From positions 248,001-312,000 of the forward strand of contig CAWGSA010000002.1 in the NCBI GenBank assembly GCA_963825175.1: DNA of 64,000 nucleotides. Direction: 5' to 3'. The first letter of the stretch is position 1; each line of letters starts with the position of its first letter. This stretch comes from DATFTF01 sp963825175 (GTDB taxonomy: Bacteria; Acidobacteriota; Thermoanaerobaculia; UBA5066; Gp7-AA6). This document shows, one piece after another, positions 8,515-16,050 of this stretch. A program made the position numbers and the translations under genes. The notes beneath the pieces were generated by a model. That model was not told where the DNA came from and did no database searches. It saw only the letters and a program-made list of their open reading frames with translations.

Positions 8515-8970
8515 GTGAAGAGTGAAGAGTGACAAGTGACGAGTGACAAGCGAAGACCAGAATGACGGTGAGAGGCTACAAGGAACTCCTCGTCTGGCAG
8601 AAGGCGTTGTTGGTAACTCGCAACGTCTACCGATTGACGCGATCGTTTCCGTCGGAGGAGCGTTTTGGGCTGATTGCGCAGATGAGGAGAGCAGCTGTCT
8701 CCATTCCTTCGAATATCGCGGAAGGACAAGCTCGGCGCACAACACGCGAGTTCATTCAGTTTCTCTCACACTCGGAAGGGTCCTTGGCAGAACTCGAAAC
8801 ACAGATGCTGATAAGCGTCGACTTGGCATATTGCCATAAGGCTGAGGCCAGCCCCATTTTTGTCGATCTCGATGAGCTCCGGAAAATGCTCAACGCGCTG
8901 CGCCGAAAACTGGAAAGGAAGGGCTCGTAAGGCACTGGTCGTGCTCGTCACTTGTCACTCGTCACTTCCT
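8513..8970. mobile_element. Candidate cassette: inverted heptad arms around a four-helix-bundle gene
   Basis: The left arm at about 8515-8552 consists of 7-nt units such as GTGAAGA, GTGACAA and GTGACGA. The right arm at about 8945-8969 is the inverse, with units such as GTCACTT and GTCACTC. The arms hold a single small gene. The left arm begins at the stop codon of the metalloprotease. The right arm supplies the TGA of the phosphatase. Total length is about 460 bp, close to the second such unit at 26771-27247. Mobility is inferred from architecture and recurrence; no transposase or target duplication was recognised. Confidence 0.55.
8562..8930 (+). CDS. Four-helix-bundle protein (23S rRNA intervening-sequence/S23 family)
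   Basis: The 122-residue protein is all-helical. Its N-terminal LLVWQKALLVTRNVYRLT, the central FGLIAQMRRAAVSIPSNIAEG and RTTREFIQFLSHSEGSLAELETQ match the four-helix-bundle family once called S23 or IVS proteins. That family was first seen in insertions in 23S rRNA genes of Leptospira and Coxiella and is related to the Avd accessory proteins of diversity-generating retroelements. Here the gene is not in an rRNA gene but alone between two unrelated genes, inside inverted 7-nt repeat arms. Its frame is intact. Base composition is visibly less GC-rich than the neighbours, as expected for a transferred gene. A second divergent copy lies at 26796-27179. Confidence 0.88.
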   Translation: MTVRGYKELLVWQKALLVTRNVYRLTRSFPSEERFGLIAQMRRAAVSIPSNIAEGQARRTTREFIQFLSHSEGSLAELETQMLISVDLAYCHKAEASPIFVDLDELRKMLNALRRKLERKGS

Positions 8971-10071
8971 CCTCACCGCCACGATCGACACGTCGTCCTC
9001 CGGAGCCCGGCGGCCGCAGAAGGTCATGAGGTGCTGGGCGAGCTCGCGGACGAGCTCGGACGGCGGCGCTCCAGCGTAGAGCCGGACCAGCGTCTCGATG
9101 CGCTCCTCGCCGAACGTGTTCTCGCGATCGTCGCAGGCTTCGTACAGGCCGTCGGAATAGAGGAGCAGCGTCTGGCCGGGAGCGAGCGATCCCGAGATCG
9201 GCTCCCACTCGAGCGTCGCGCGAATCCCGAGAGGGTAGGAGCCCTGGCCAAGGCGCTCGATGATCTTCCCTTCGCGATCGATCTGGTCGGGAGGCGGGTG
9301 CCCCGCCACGGTGATCGAGAAAGTCCCATCGGGCGACAGCAACGCATAGACGCAGGAAAAGAACGACCGGGTCCCTCCCGTCGCGCAGAGAATGCGGTTC
9401 AACGCGCGGACCATCGCCTTCGGAGAAGGGTCGACGTCCAGTTGCGTGCGGAAACCGGAGTGCGCGACCGCCATGACCAGCCCGGCCGCCATCCCGTGGC
9501 CCGACGCGTCGCCGAAGAGAACGGCGAGCCTCCCGTCCGGCAGGGTCACCAGCTCGTAGAGGTCTCCCCCGACCATGTTGGCGATGCGATTGAACGCGCC
9601 GAGCTCGAACGCGGGGTGCTCCGGAAGGGCACCCGTGACGAGGGTGGCCTGGAGATCCCGTGCCAGGACCAACTCGTCGCGGTACGCGAGCTTGTCGATG
9701 AGCTCCATCGCCAGCAGGAAGGCCACGATCACGAAAGCGACGACCGTGTTGCCGCCGCCGATGCGGAAGTCCCAGTTCTTCCTGGAGATGTGAACGGCGA
9801 AAATGTCCACGACAGCGAGGATCAACGCCAGTGCGAAGAGAACTCGCCGCACCGGCGCCAACCGGCGCGTCAAGCCGAAGACGGTGGCGTTGGCGATACG
9901 CAGCCAGCGCTTCCAGCCCCTGCGCTCGCCTTCGATCTGGTCGCGATGCTGAGCCACGAGCTGGCGGCGGGCCTCCGGCCACTCCCGCTTGTAGAAGCCG
10001 GTGAAGTCCTCTCGCTTGAGCGAGCGGAACGTCGAGCGGGCGAGCTCCGCCCAGTCGTCGAAGACGGACAT
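8962..10071 (-). CDS. SpoIIE/RsbU-type PP2C serine phosphatase, membrane-anchored
   Basis: The 369-residue protein has an N-terminal cytoplasmic segment, two hydrophobic helices at about residues 78-93 and 108-125, then a PP2C-like phosphatase domain. The visible metal and active-site motifs are MVGGDLYEL, LFGDASGHGMAAGLVMA, TVAGHPPP, LLLYSDGLYEA and APEDDVSIV. Such phosphatases dephosphorylate STAS anti-anti-sigma factors in partner-switching circuits. No STAS, RsbW kinase or sigma factor lies nearby, so its partner must be elsewhere. The stop codon TGA is the first unit of the heptad arm of the adjoining cassette. Confidence 0.88.
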   Translation of the reverse strand: MSVFDDWAELARSTFRSLKREDFTGFYKREWPEARRQLVAQHRDQIEGERRGWKRWLRIANATVFGLTRRLAPVRRVLFALALILAVVDIFAVHISRKNWDFRIGGGNTVVAFVIVAFLLAMELIDKLAYRDELVLARDLQATLVTGALPEHPAFELGAFNRIANMVGGDLYELVTLPDGRLAVLFGDASGHGMAAGLVMAVAHSGFRTQLDVDPSPKAMVRALNRILCATGGTRSFFSCVYALLSPDGTFSITVAGHPPPDQIDREGKIIERLGQGSYPLGIRATLEWEPISGSLAPGQTLLLYSDGLYEACDDRENTFGEERIETLVRLYAGAPPSELVRELAQHLMTFCGRRAPEDDVSIVAVRRK

Positions 10072-10131
10072 CTCTGGTTCCTACGATAAGGCGTCGCGAC
10101 GGTTTCGCGGCCTGCCGTTAGACTTCCCTTG

Positions 10132-10512
10132 ATGAAGAACCGGTCCTTCGGATGGTCCGGGGCCATCCTGCTCCCGACCTTCGCGGTCCTCGCCTGCACG
10201 GGCCGCGCGAGTCCGGCGGCCGCTTCGCCGGCGATTCCGGCATCGGCCCCATCGCGCGTTCCGACTGCGGCTTCCATCGCAGAAGGAGAGTCGATCGAGA
10301 CCTCCGTTCCCGTTCCCGGACGCACCGAGCAAGAGGGGGTCGACTGGGAGAACGACTGGATCTGGCGCCACTACGGCCGGTTTCGAAAGAAGAGCGCTGG
10401 GCTGGCCACGCTCTCCGGACGCCGCTACGACGTGGTGACCGTGGAGCTGGCCGATCACAGCGAGCGCACCGTGTACTTCGATATCACGGAGTTCTTCGGC
10501 CGCGAAAAATGA
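10132..10512 (+). CDS. Hypothetical lipoprotein
   Basis: The 126-residue product from ATG 10132 has a signal sequence with lipobox FAVLAC at about residues 18-23. A low-complexity Ala/Ser/Pro linker follows, then a small C-terminal domain (residues 75-126) with WENDWIWRHYGRF and a short beta-rich end (YDVVTVELADHSERTVYFDI). No family recognised. It is divergent from the phosphatase gene about 60 bp away and ends directly before a strong hairpin terminator. Likely anchored in the periplasm; function unknown. Confidence 0.65.
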   Translation: MKNRSFGWSGAILLPTFAVLACTGRASPAAASPAIPASAPSRVPTAASIAEGESIETSVPVPGRTEQEGVDWENDWIWRHYGRFRKKSAGLATLSGRRYDVVTVELADHSERTVYFDITEFFGREK

Positions 10513-10514
10513 AG

Positions 10515-10536
10515 AGGCCCCGGTCTCCCGGGGCCT
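10515..10536. terminator. Bidirectional hairpin terminator
   Basis: A perfect 9-bp stem, AGGCCCCGG with CCGGGGCCT and a TCTC loop, lies between the convergent ends of the lipoprotein gene (stop 10512) and the PHI-1-like gene (stop 10557). The flanking T and A runs are short, so efficiency is uncertain. Confidence 0.7.
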
Positions 10537-10556
10537 TCCGCCGCGGCCGAGAGGCG

Positions 10557-11420
10557 TCAGCGTGTCTTCACGCAGGCGCCGTTGGCGTTGGACCATTCGT
10601 CCTGATAGCCGAACCCGGCGTCGAGAAAGAGCGCCGGTGACCAGGCGCACTTGTCGTCGGCTTCGTTGCCCCGGCGGTCGTACCACGCGTTTCCGTCCGG
10701 GTCCGTGACGGCTTCGCGCGTCTCGTGACACGCGAAATGCTCGATGTTCTCCGCGGTCGTCCAACCGGTCCACTGGCAGCCGCTGCAGCTGGGGTACGGC
10801 ATGGAGGAGTACTTCACGTCCACGCTGTTGTAGGAGAAGTTGCTGTGGTAGGCGCAGAAGACGAGGTTCGGACCGCCGCACGAGTCGGAGCTCCCGAAGG
10901 ATGCATAGGACCCGGGGGGAAGGAAGACCTCGTAAATGGTGCTGGCATCGGCGACCCCACCGTGGAACGTGTTCAGGTACTTCCGGACCTCGCCCTGGAC
11001 GGCCGAGTCCGTGGCGTTGGTGGGAGGCGTGGAATTGTCGACCCAGGACTGCGTCGTGAGGTTCGTGGGCTGAATCCCCGAGTATTGCGTGATCACGTTG
11101 TATTCGCCGGTCGTTCCGAAGTTCCCGAAGAAGCCGGTGATCGTGCTGGCCAGAATGCTCGGGCTGCCGGACGTGCCCCAGGTGGTGGACGGGCCCCAGA
11201 AGATCGAGACGACCCTGGCGGACGAGATGACCGGCCCGCCATGATTGACGAGGGTGCTGTTGCGGGCGGCGGCCTTCGCCGGACCCGCGAAATCCGCCTC
11301 GTGGCGCTCTCGCGTGCGGAACAGACTGGCGGGATGGCCGTTCTCGTCCTCAACGCGCTGAGCGAGCGCCGGTGCGATAAAGGCGAGAAAAGCCGCAATC
11401 GTGAATAGCGTTCTCCTCAT
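10557..11420 (-). CDS. Secreted PHI-1/EXO-like protein
   Basis: The 287-residue product starts at the ATG at 11418-11420, preceded by an excellent ribosome site (AAGGAGGAGG). Residues 1-20 form a signal peptide ending APALA. The body resembles the phosphate-induced protein 1 (EXORDIUM) family: VSIFWGPS, then STIYEVFLPPG, the cysteine-containing SCGGPNLVFCAYHS, and a C-terminal HETREAVTDPDG with AWYDRRGNEADDKCAW. In that family the HE..EA segment resembles a metalloprotease helix, but no activity is proven. Six cysteines suggest disulfides. Role unknown. Confidence 0.7.
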   Translation of the reverse strand: MRRTLFTIAAFLAFIAPALAQRVEDENGHPASLFRTRERHEADFAGPAKAAARNSTLVNHGGPVISSARVVSIFWGPSTTWGTSGSPSILASTITGFFGNFGTTGEYNVITQYSGIQPTNLTTQSWVDNSTPPTNATDSAVQGEVRKYLNTFHGGVADASTIYEVFLPPGSYASFGSSDSCGGPNLVFCAYHSNFSYNSVDVKYSSMPYPSCSGCQWTGWTTAENIEHFACHETREAVTDPDGNAWYDRRGNEADDKCAWSPALFLDAGFGYQDEWSNANGACVKTR

Positions 11421-11585
11421 ACCCTCCTCCTTCGAATCAAAAAGGCGTTTCACCGAATCCCGGTGCGGCGGAATTCCCAGAGTGTACGCCGGCATCGCCC
11501 GGGCGGGGTCCACCTTTTTCGTGGGGATGGCGGTCCCCCCGCGACGGGCCCGGAGCGGGAGTCCCGCCGCGGTCCGCGGAGTCGC

Positions 11586-12998
11586 TCAGATTTCGGCGAT
11601 CGCCGCGCGGATGTCCTCGAGGCCTTCTCGCATGCGGTCGAGATGCGTGCGAAAGGAGAGCACGCAGATGCGAATCGCGAAGCGCGCCCCGAGCGTCGTC
11701 CCGGTCAGGTAGACCCGCCTCTTGCGGTTGACGCGCTCCATGAGCTCGCGGTTCATGGAGTTGAGGGCCGCCTCGCCGCGGCCCGTTGGAGCAAAACGAA
11801 AGGCCACGATCGAGAGCTGGGGTTGCGCCAGGATCTCGACGTCCTTGATACCGGCGAGCTCGGAAGCTGCCCATTGGGCCAGGTCGAGCTTCTCGTCGAG
11901 GTTTCTGCGGAACGGCTCGATCCCGTGCATCTTGATGGGAAGCCAGACCCGCAGGCCTCTCCAGTCCCGCGAGAGCTCGGGGGAGAGAAGGTTGAAGTCG
12001 GGCAGATCCTCGTCCTGCTGCATCGGGGGCATGTAGTCCGCGGAGAGCTCGTGGGCGCGTTTCAAGGCTCGCGCGTCGCGGACCAGGAGAGAGCCCGTGC
12101 CATACGGAAGGAAGAGTCCCTTGTGCGGGTCGAGGGCGATCGAATCGCCGCGGGCCAGGCCGCGCATCGTCTCTCGTCCGCGATCGGTCATGGCGAAGAA
12201 GCCTCCGTACGCTCCGTCGACGTGGAGCCACAGAGACTCCCGTTCCGCGACGTCGGCCAGGGCTTCGAGATCGTCCACCGCGCCGGTGTTGGTCGTCCCG
12301 GCGTTGCCCACGACGGCGAACGGAGTCTTGCCCGCGGCCCGGTCCGCCGCGATCGCGCGCGACAGCTCGTCGACGCGAATCCGGTACCGATCGTCGGAAG
12401 CGATCTCCCGGACGTTTCCGGGCGGAAAACCGGCCAGCATCGCCGCTTTCTGGATCGAGTGGTGGGTCTGATCGGAGACGTAGATCGTGCCGTCGAGGAA
12501 ATTCTCGGGCAGCCGCTCGCGGCGCGCCGTCACCAGCGCCGAAAAATTGGAAAGGGAGCCTCCGGAGGTGAGGATGCCGCCGGCCGAGGAAGGGTAGCCC
12601 ACGATCTCGCAGAACCACCGGACGACGTTCGCCTCGATCTGCGCCAGGCCCGGCGCGGCGGCGAAGACGCCGACGTAGCGGTTCGTGGAGCCGGCGATCA
12701 GGTCGGCCACGGCGGAGTGGGGGAGACCGCCGCCCGGGATGTAGGCGAGGTAACCGGGACCGGCGGTGTTGAAGCTCTTGGGAATGACGCGCGTAAACAG
12801 CAGATCGAGGAGCTCCTCGTACGGCCGGCCTTCCCGCGGCAGGGGCTCCGCCAGCGACCGCGCCAGCGCGACGCCTCCCTCCACGTCCGCCGACGGCTGG
12901 CGAGGAAGGCTCTCGATGTGCCGAAGGACGCGCTCCTTCGCCGCGTCGATCAGCGCCGCCAGCGCGCCTCCGGAGAGCTCGAGCGATCTGTCTTCCAA
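11586..12998 (-). CDS. PLP-dependent amino acid decarboxylase (group II)
   Basis: The 470-residue fold-type I group II decarboxylase (glutamate/aromatic amino acid decarboxylase superfamily) shows the PLP-stacking histidine in DQTHHS (about H180), the aspartate in HVDGAYGG (about D261) and the Schiff-base lysine in DPHKGLF (about K293). N-terminal NTAGPGYLAYIPGGG and GGILTSGGSLSNFSAL are typical of the aromatic-L-amino-acid decarboxylase-like branch. It would remove CO2 from an amino acid to give an amine; the substrate is undetermined. The only in-frame start seen is a TTG at 12996-12998 without a clear ribosome site, so the true start is uncertain. It stands alone between the PHI-1 gene and the tRNA locus. 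Confidence 0.85.
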   Translation of the reverse strand: MEDRSLELSGGALAALIDAAKERVLRHIESLPRQPSADVEGGVALARSLAEPLPREGRPYEELLDLLFTRVIPKSFNTAGPGYLAYIPGGGLPHSAVADLIAGSTNRYVGVFAAAPGLAQIEANVVRWFCEIVGYPSSAGGILTSGGSLSNFSALVTARRERLPENFLDGTIYVSDQTHHSIQKAAMLAGFPPGNVREIASDDRYRIRVDELSRAIAADRAAGKTPFAVVGNAGTTNTGAVDDLEALADVAERESLWLHVDGAYGGFFAMTDRGRETMRGLARGDSIALDPHKGLFLPYGTGSLLVRDARALKRAHELSADYMPPMQQDEDLPDFNLLSPELSRDWRGLRVWLPIKMHGIEPFRRNLDEKLDLAQWAASELAGIKDVEILAQPQLSIVAFRFAPTGRGEAALNSMNRELMERVNRKRRVYLTGTTLGARFAIRICVLSFRTHLDRMREGLEDIRAAIAEI

Positions 12999-13039
12999 GC
13001 CGCGCTATCTTAGAGGAGGCGCGGTCGAGCGACGAACGT

Positions 13040-13194
13040 TGTGGGGTAGTTGAATTGGTACAACGTCCGGCTGTTAACCGGAAGGTTGCCGAGGGGACCG
13101 GGGGGCACAGGCCCCCCGCTTATGGACGCGCCGCCCGCGGCCGAAGGCCGCGTCTCGCGAAGCGAGCGGGAGGCAACGATTCCCTCCCCCACAG
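13040..13194 (+). pseudogene. tRNA-Asn(GTT) copy interrupted by an 89-nt structured insert
   Basis: Bases 13040-13088 are identical to the first 49 bases of the intact tRNA-Asn downstream (acceptor 5' strand, D arm, anticodon arm with GTT, variable loop). Bases 13178-13194 are identical to its 3' part (GATTCCCTCCCCCACAG). Between them 89 nt (13089-13177) replace the seven bases GGGGTTC, which removes the 5' T stem. The insert can fold into GGGGGG/CCCCCC plus a three-way junction with GGCC-GAA-GGCC and CTCGC-GAA-GCGAG hairpins. CCA is absent. It is too small for a group I intron, so a REP-like insertion is the simplest reading. Confidence 0.75.
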
Positions 13195-13234
13195 CGAGCG
13201 CCGCCGCCACCGATCGCCGCTCCCGTACACTTGT

Positions 13235-13310
13235 TGTGGGGTAGTTGAATTGGTACAACGTCCGGCTGTTAACCGGAAGGTTGGGGGTTCGATTCCCTCC
13301 CCCACAGCCA
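13235..13310 (+). tRNA. tRNA-Asn (anticodon GTT)
   Basis: A complete cloverleaf is visible: acceptor TGTGGGG with CCCCACA, D stem GTTG/CAAC, anticodon stem TCCGG/CCGGA around loop CTGTTAA, T arm GGGGG-TTCGATT-CCCTC, discriminator G and an encoded CCA at 13308-13310. This intact copy lies 40 bp after the interrupted copy. Confidence 0.95.
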
Positions 13311-13358
13311 GAGTTCTTCGATCGTTGCGGTCCGCGCGATCGGCCCGACAAACAATAT

Positions 13359-14114
13359 CTAGATTGTAATCGCCCCCCCCTCGCCCCTCATCTCGTCGAG
13401 CGCCTGCTGCATCTTCGACTGCACGGAGGCCACGAGGTCGGGAAGATCCTTGGGCTGAAGGCCGACCGTGGGAACGGGCTCCAGCACACGCATCCGGAGA
13501 CGCCCGGGGCGAGCCATATGCCGGCGAGTGTCGCAGATGACGGTCAGCGGTTCGGCCACGATGGGAACGATAGGCGCTCCCGACGCGAGCGCCAGGCGGA
13601 ACGCGCCCGTCTTGAATGGGAGCAGCCGCGGCTCCTGGTTGCGGTGTCCTTCGGGCATGAACCAGAGGGCGATCTTCTCGGTGCGCATGATCCGGGCGGC
13701 CTCTTCCAGCGACTCGAGCGCGCTGCGCGCATGGGCCCGGTCGATGATCAGGTTGCCGGAAAGCCGGTAGAACCAGCCGAAGACGGGGATGCGCCCGATC
13801 TCGCGCTTGCCGGCGGACACGGTGCGCCGCGGGAAGATCGACCCGAACGTCACGACGTCCAGGAAACTTTGATGGTTGCCGGTGATGACGCAGGGCCGGA
13901 ACGCCTCGAGCCGGTCCCGGTTCTCCACCTCGATGCGCCAACCCATCATGCGCACGAGCCCGCGGCAGAAGACCCTGCCGTAGACGTAGAGCGTCTGCCG
14001 GTTGTGCGGCGAGACGAGCAGCCAGACGATGCCCGCCGCCGAGCAGACGACGAACCAGAGCCCGCCCACGGTCACGCCGAAGAGAAAAAAGAGCTTCTGG
14101 AAAAGCGTTTTCAC
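13359..14114 (-). CDS. plsC: 1-acyl-sn-glycerol-3-phosphate acyltransferase
   Basis: The 251-residue membrane-associated enzyme transfers an acyl chain to lysophosphatidic acid to give phosphatidic acid in phospholipid synthesis. The N-terminus has a hydrophobic anchor (residues 8-33). The catalytic block NHQSFLD (HX4D, about H81 and D86) and the substrate block MPEGHRN (about 153-159) are in the expected order and spacing. The GTG start at 14112-14114 lies 22 bp after the preceding gene on the same strand, so it is the third gene of an operon with an unknown protein and an ion channel. The TAG stop sits in a 16-nt palindrome (13352-13367). Confidence 0.9.
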   Translation of the reverse strand: MKTLFQKLFFLFGVTVGGLWFVVCSAAGIVWLLVSPHNRQTLYVYGRVFCRGLVRMMGWRIEVENRDRLEAFRPCVITGNHQSFLDVVTFGSIFPRRTVSAGKREIGRIPVFGWFYRLSGNLIIDRAHARSALESLEEAARIMRTEKIALWFMPEGHRNQEPRLLPFKTGAFRLALASGAPIVPIVAEPLTVICDTRRHMARPGRLRMRVLEPVPTVGLQPKDLPDLVASVQSKMQQALDEMRGEGGAITI

Positions 14115-14136
14115 GAAGGAGCGGCCCGTCCCTGCG

Positions 14137-14829
14137 TCACCGGCCCCGCCACGCTCCCTCGGCGGTGAAGCTCGGAGACCCGGCGTGGCCGGCCGCGTTC
14201 CAGATCGTGTCGAAAACGGCCTTCATGGTCCGGGAAGGGTCCGCGGCCAGGTCTCCCAGGAACGCTTCCGGGATGACCAGGTCGTCGCGGTCGATGGGCC
14301 GAGGCGTCAGCCGGTCGTCGCCGCCGTCTCCCGAGCCAAGGGACCAGTCCCGCACGCCGGAGAGCGTCAGCGCGACGCTCAGGGGGCCGTGCGCTCCGAT
14401 CTCCTTGAGGAGGGCGATCCAGTTGCGCGCCGTCTCGTAGACCGTTTTTTCGAAGACCAGGATCTCCGGCTTCTCTCCCGAATCTCCGCTCGAGAGCAGA
14501 GCCGTGTCGACGATCTCCACGGCGCCCGTGCGAAAGAGCTGGGCATAGGAGGTCGTTTCCTCCGGGCTGCTCGACTCCCAGACCAGGAGTCCCTCAAAAT
14601 CGTAGGACAGACCCCAGGCCTCGCCGGTCAAGCCGGCCAGGGGCCGATGGCGCAGGGCGAGAGACAGGTCGACTTGCGCGCCTGGCTCGAACGCGCTCGC
14701 CGGCATCAGGTGCATCACCGTCGAGCGCCCTTCGGCCAGGGAAACCGGAATCTCTCCCGCCTCGATCTTGGCCAGGCGGTCGTCGCGATAGGCCTTCACG
14801 AACTCCCACGTGGCTCGATCGATCGTCAT
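14137..14829 (-). CDS. Unknown cytosolic protein, translationally coupled to the ion channel
   Basis: The 230-residue product starts at the ATG at 14827-14829, overlapping the TGA of the channel gene as ATGA and preceded by GGAGGAG. There is no signal peptide or transmembrane segment. It starts with WEFVKAYRDDRLAKIEAGEIPVSLAEG and continues with a helical and beta-strand mixture containing LLVWESSSPEETTSYAQLFRTGAVEIVDTA. I do not recognise a family with confidence. The N-terminal segment is reminiscent of proteins that accompany AlbA-like or nuclease-type domains, but this is weak. The coupling suggests a role with the channel. Confidence 0.7.
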   Translation of the reverse strand: MTIDRATWEFVKAYRDDRLAKIEAGEIPVSLAEGRSTVMHLMPASAFEPGAQVDLSLALRHRPLAGLTGEAWGLSYDFEGLLVWESSSPEETTSYAQLFRTGAVEIVDTALLSSGDSGEKPEILVFEKTVYETARNWIALLKEIGAHGPLSVALTLSGVRDWSLGSGDGGDDRLTPRPIDRDDLVIPEAFLGDLAADPSRTMKAVFDTIWNAAGHAGSPSFTAEGAWRGR

Positions 14830-15941
14830 ATCTCCTCCGGCCAGTGTGTTCCGCCGCGATGCCTCACGCCGCTGGCCTGCCAGTTGTCCTGGACGTCCTC
14901 GGGCGGCACCCATCGCGGCAGCGGCATGAGCAGGAAGGTCGACAGCGCCTGGACGTACGGCTCGTACTTTGCGCGCAGGGCGTTCAACCTCTCCATGCAG
15001 CCGGGATCGGAGCGCGCCGGGACGCCCCGGGAAGCCAGGAACGCGTCCAGGCGCTCCCGCTCGGAGGGCCCGAGACGATCGGCCGAGGGCGGCACGGGCT
15101 TCAGCTTGAAAACCGCGCACAAATCGACCACGGCGTGGCGGGCCATGGCGTAGGTCAAGCGCGCGGGATGGGCCACCGATTCCTCGCCGCGCGCCATCAC
15201 GAAGGCGCAGGAATCGAGGATCGTCGTCAACGCGGAGACCCACGACTGGTTGTCGTGCTGGGAGCGGAAGTACGCCAGGACCGGGAAGGAGACGTGACTC
15301 TCCAGGAGCTCGGCGGACCAGCGCTCCCAGTCCCGGAGCAGTCGGGCCAGATCTTCGACGCGGTCCTTGCCGTGCCGCCGCGCCAGCTCGGCCGCCGTGG
15401 GCGGGGATCCGGCGCGCGCGTCGAGCATCGAGATATTGACTTCGCGGCGTGAGAAGGCCTGGGAGATCAAGGGCAGGTATCCGATCATCATCGCCAGAAA
15501 CGCGAAGCCCATTCCCGACTCGACGACCGTCAGCGCCCGAGCGACGCTCGTGCGGGGCGTCACGTCGCCCAATCCGAGCGTGAAGAAGGTCGTGCCGCTC
15601 ATGTACAGGTCCGTGCGAAAGCCCATGCGCCCGTCGGGAGACACCATCTGAGAGCCCAACCCCCAATGGAGCAGGGCGAAGCACACGATCAGGCCCACCG
15701 CCCACGCGGCGAGCAGGAGAATGAGCGACAGCGGGCCGAAGACCATGAGGACGTTCTCCCTGCGGTTGCCCTCGGGAACCAGCCTCGCCGCGCCTCGCCA
15801 CGGCGTCCACAGCGCGCGGTAGAAGACGCGGGTGGGGCGGAATTTCCGAGAGACCCTCCGGGACAGGATGATCGTCTCGAAGGCGTCCCACAGGATGACC
15901 AGGATCAGGAAGATCGCAAGGAGAGCGGCCGCGGTGTGCAC
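14826..15941 (-). CDS. Potassium-channel-like (ion transport 2) membrane protein
   Basis: The 371-residue protein has a hydrophobic N-terminal helix (residues 3-20), a second around 68-92, a pore-loop segment TTFFTLGLGDVTP and a following helix MGFAFLAMMIGYLPL, the two-helix pore of the bacterial Ion_trans_2 family. The selectivity-filter position reads TLGLGD rather than TVGYGD. The Y to L change also occurs in some channel-like proteins and leaves ion selectivity open. The long cytosolic C-terminus (about 200 residues) is helical and unlike RCK domains. A GTG start at 15939-15941 was used; an in-frame ATG is far inside. Operon with the unknown protein and plsC. Confidence 0.75.
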   Translation of the reverse strand: MHTAAALLAIFLILVILWDAFETIILSRRVSRKFRPTRVFYRALWTPWRGAARLVPEGNRRENVLMVFGPLSLILLLAAWAVGLIVCFALLHWGLGSQMVSPDGRMGFRTDLYMSGTTFFTLGLGDVTPRTSVARALTVVESGMGFAFLAMMIGYLPLISQAFSRREVNISMLDARAGSPPTAAELARRHGKDRVEDLARLLRDWERWSAELLESHVSFPVLAYFRSQHDNQSWVSALTTILDSCAFVMARGEESVAHPARLTYAMARHAVVDLCAVFKLKPVPPSADRLGPSERERLDAFLASRGVPARSDPGCMERLNALRAKYEPYVQALSTFLLMPLPRWVPPEDVQDNWQASGVRHRGGTHWPEEI

Positions 15942-15957
15942 GGAGGGGATTCTATGT

Positions 15958-16046
15958 AGGAAGTTCTCAGTTCGAAGTTCTAAGTTCGAAGTTCCGAGTT
16001 CGAGCTTGGATCGGAACCTCTGAGCGTTGGACCTGGAACGTCGAAC
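15958..16046. repeat. Heptad repeat array (AAGTTCT family)
   Basis: Bases 15960-16006 hold seven units such as AAGTTCT, CAGTTCG, AAGTTCG with exact 7-nt spacing. A weaker inverse arm (GGAACCT, TGGAACG, TCGAACC) lies at about 16013-16046. It separates the channel operon from the stop of the SDR gene. No gene is present here. Confidence 0.8.
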
Positions 16047-16050
16047 CCGG

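Noticed and set aside
8562..8930. Diversity-generating retroelement suggested by the Avd-like protein
   Set aside because: No reverse transcriptase, template repeat or variable repeat is visible near either four-helix-bundle gene.
13010..13351. Reverse reading frame with repeated NLPVNSRTLYQFNYPTT
   Set aside because: It is the antisense translation of the two tRNA-Asn copies, a known annotation artefact.
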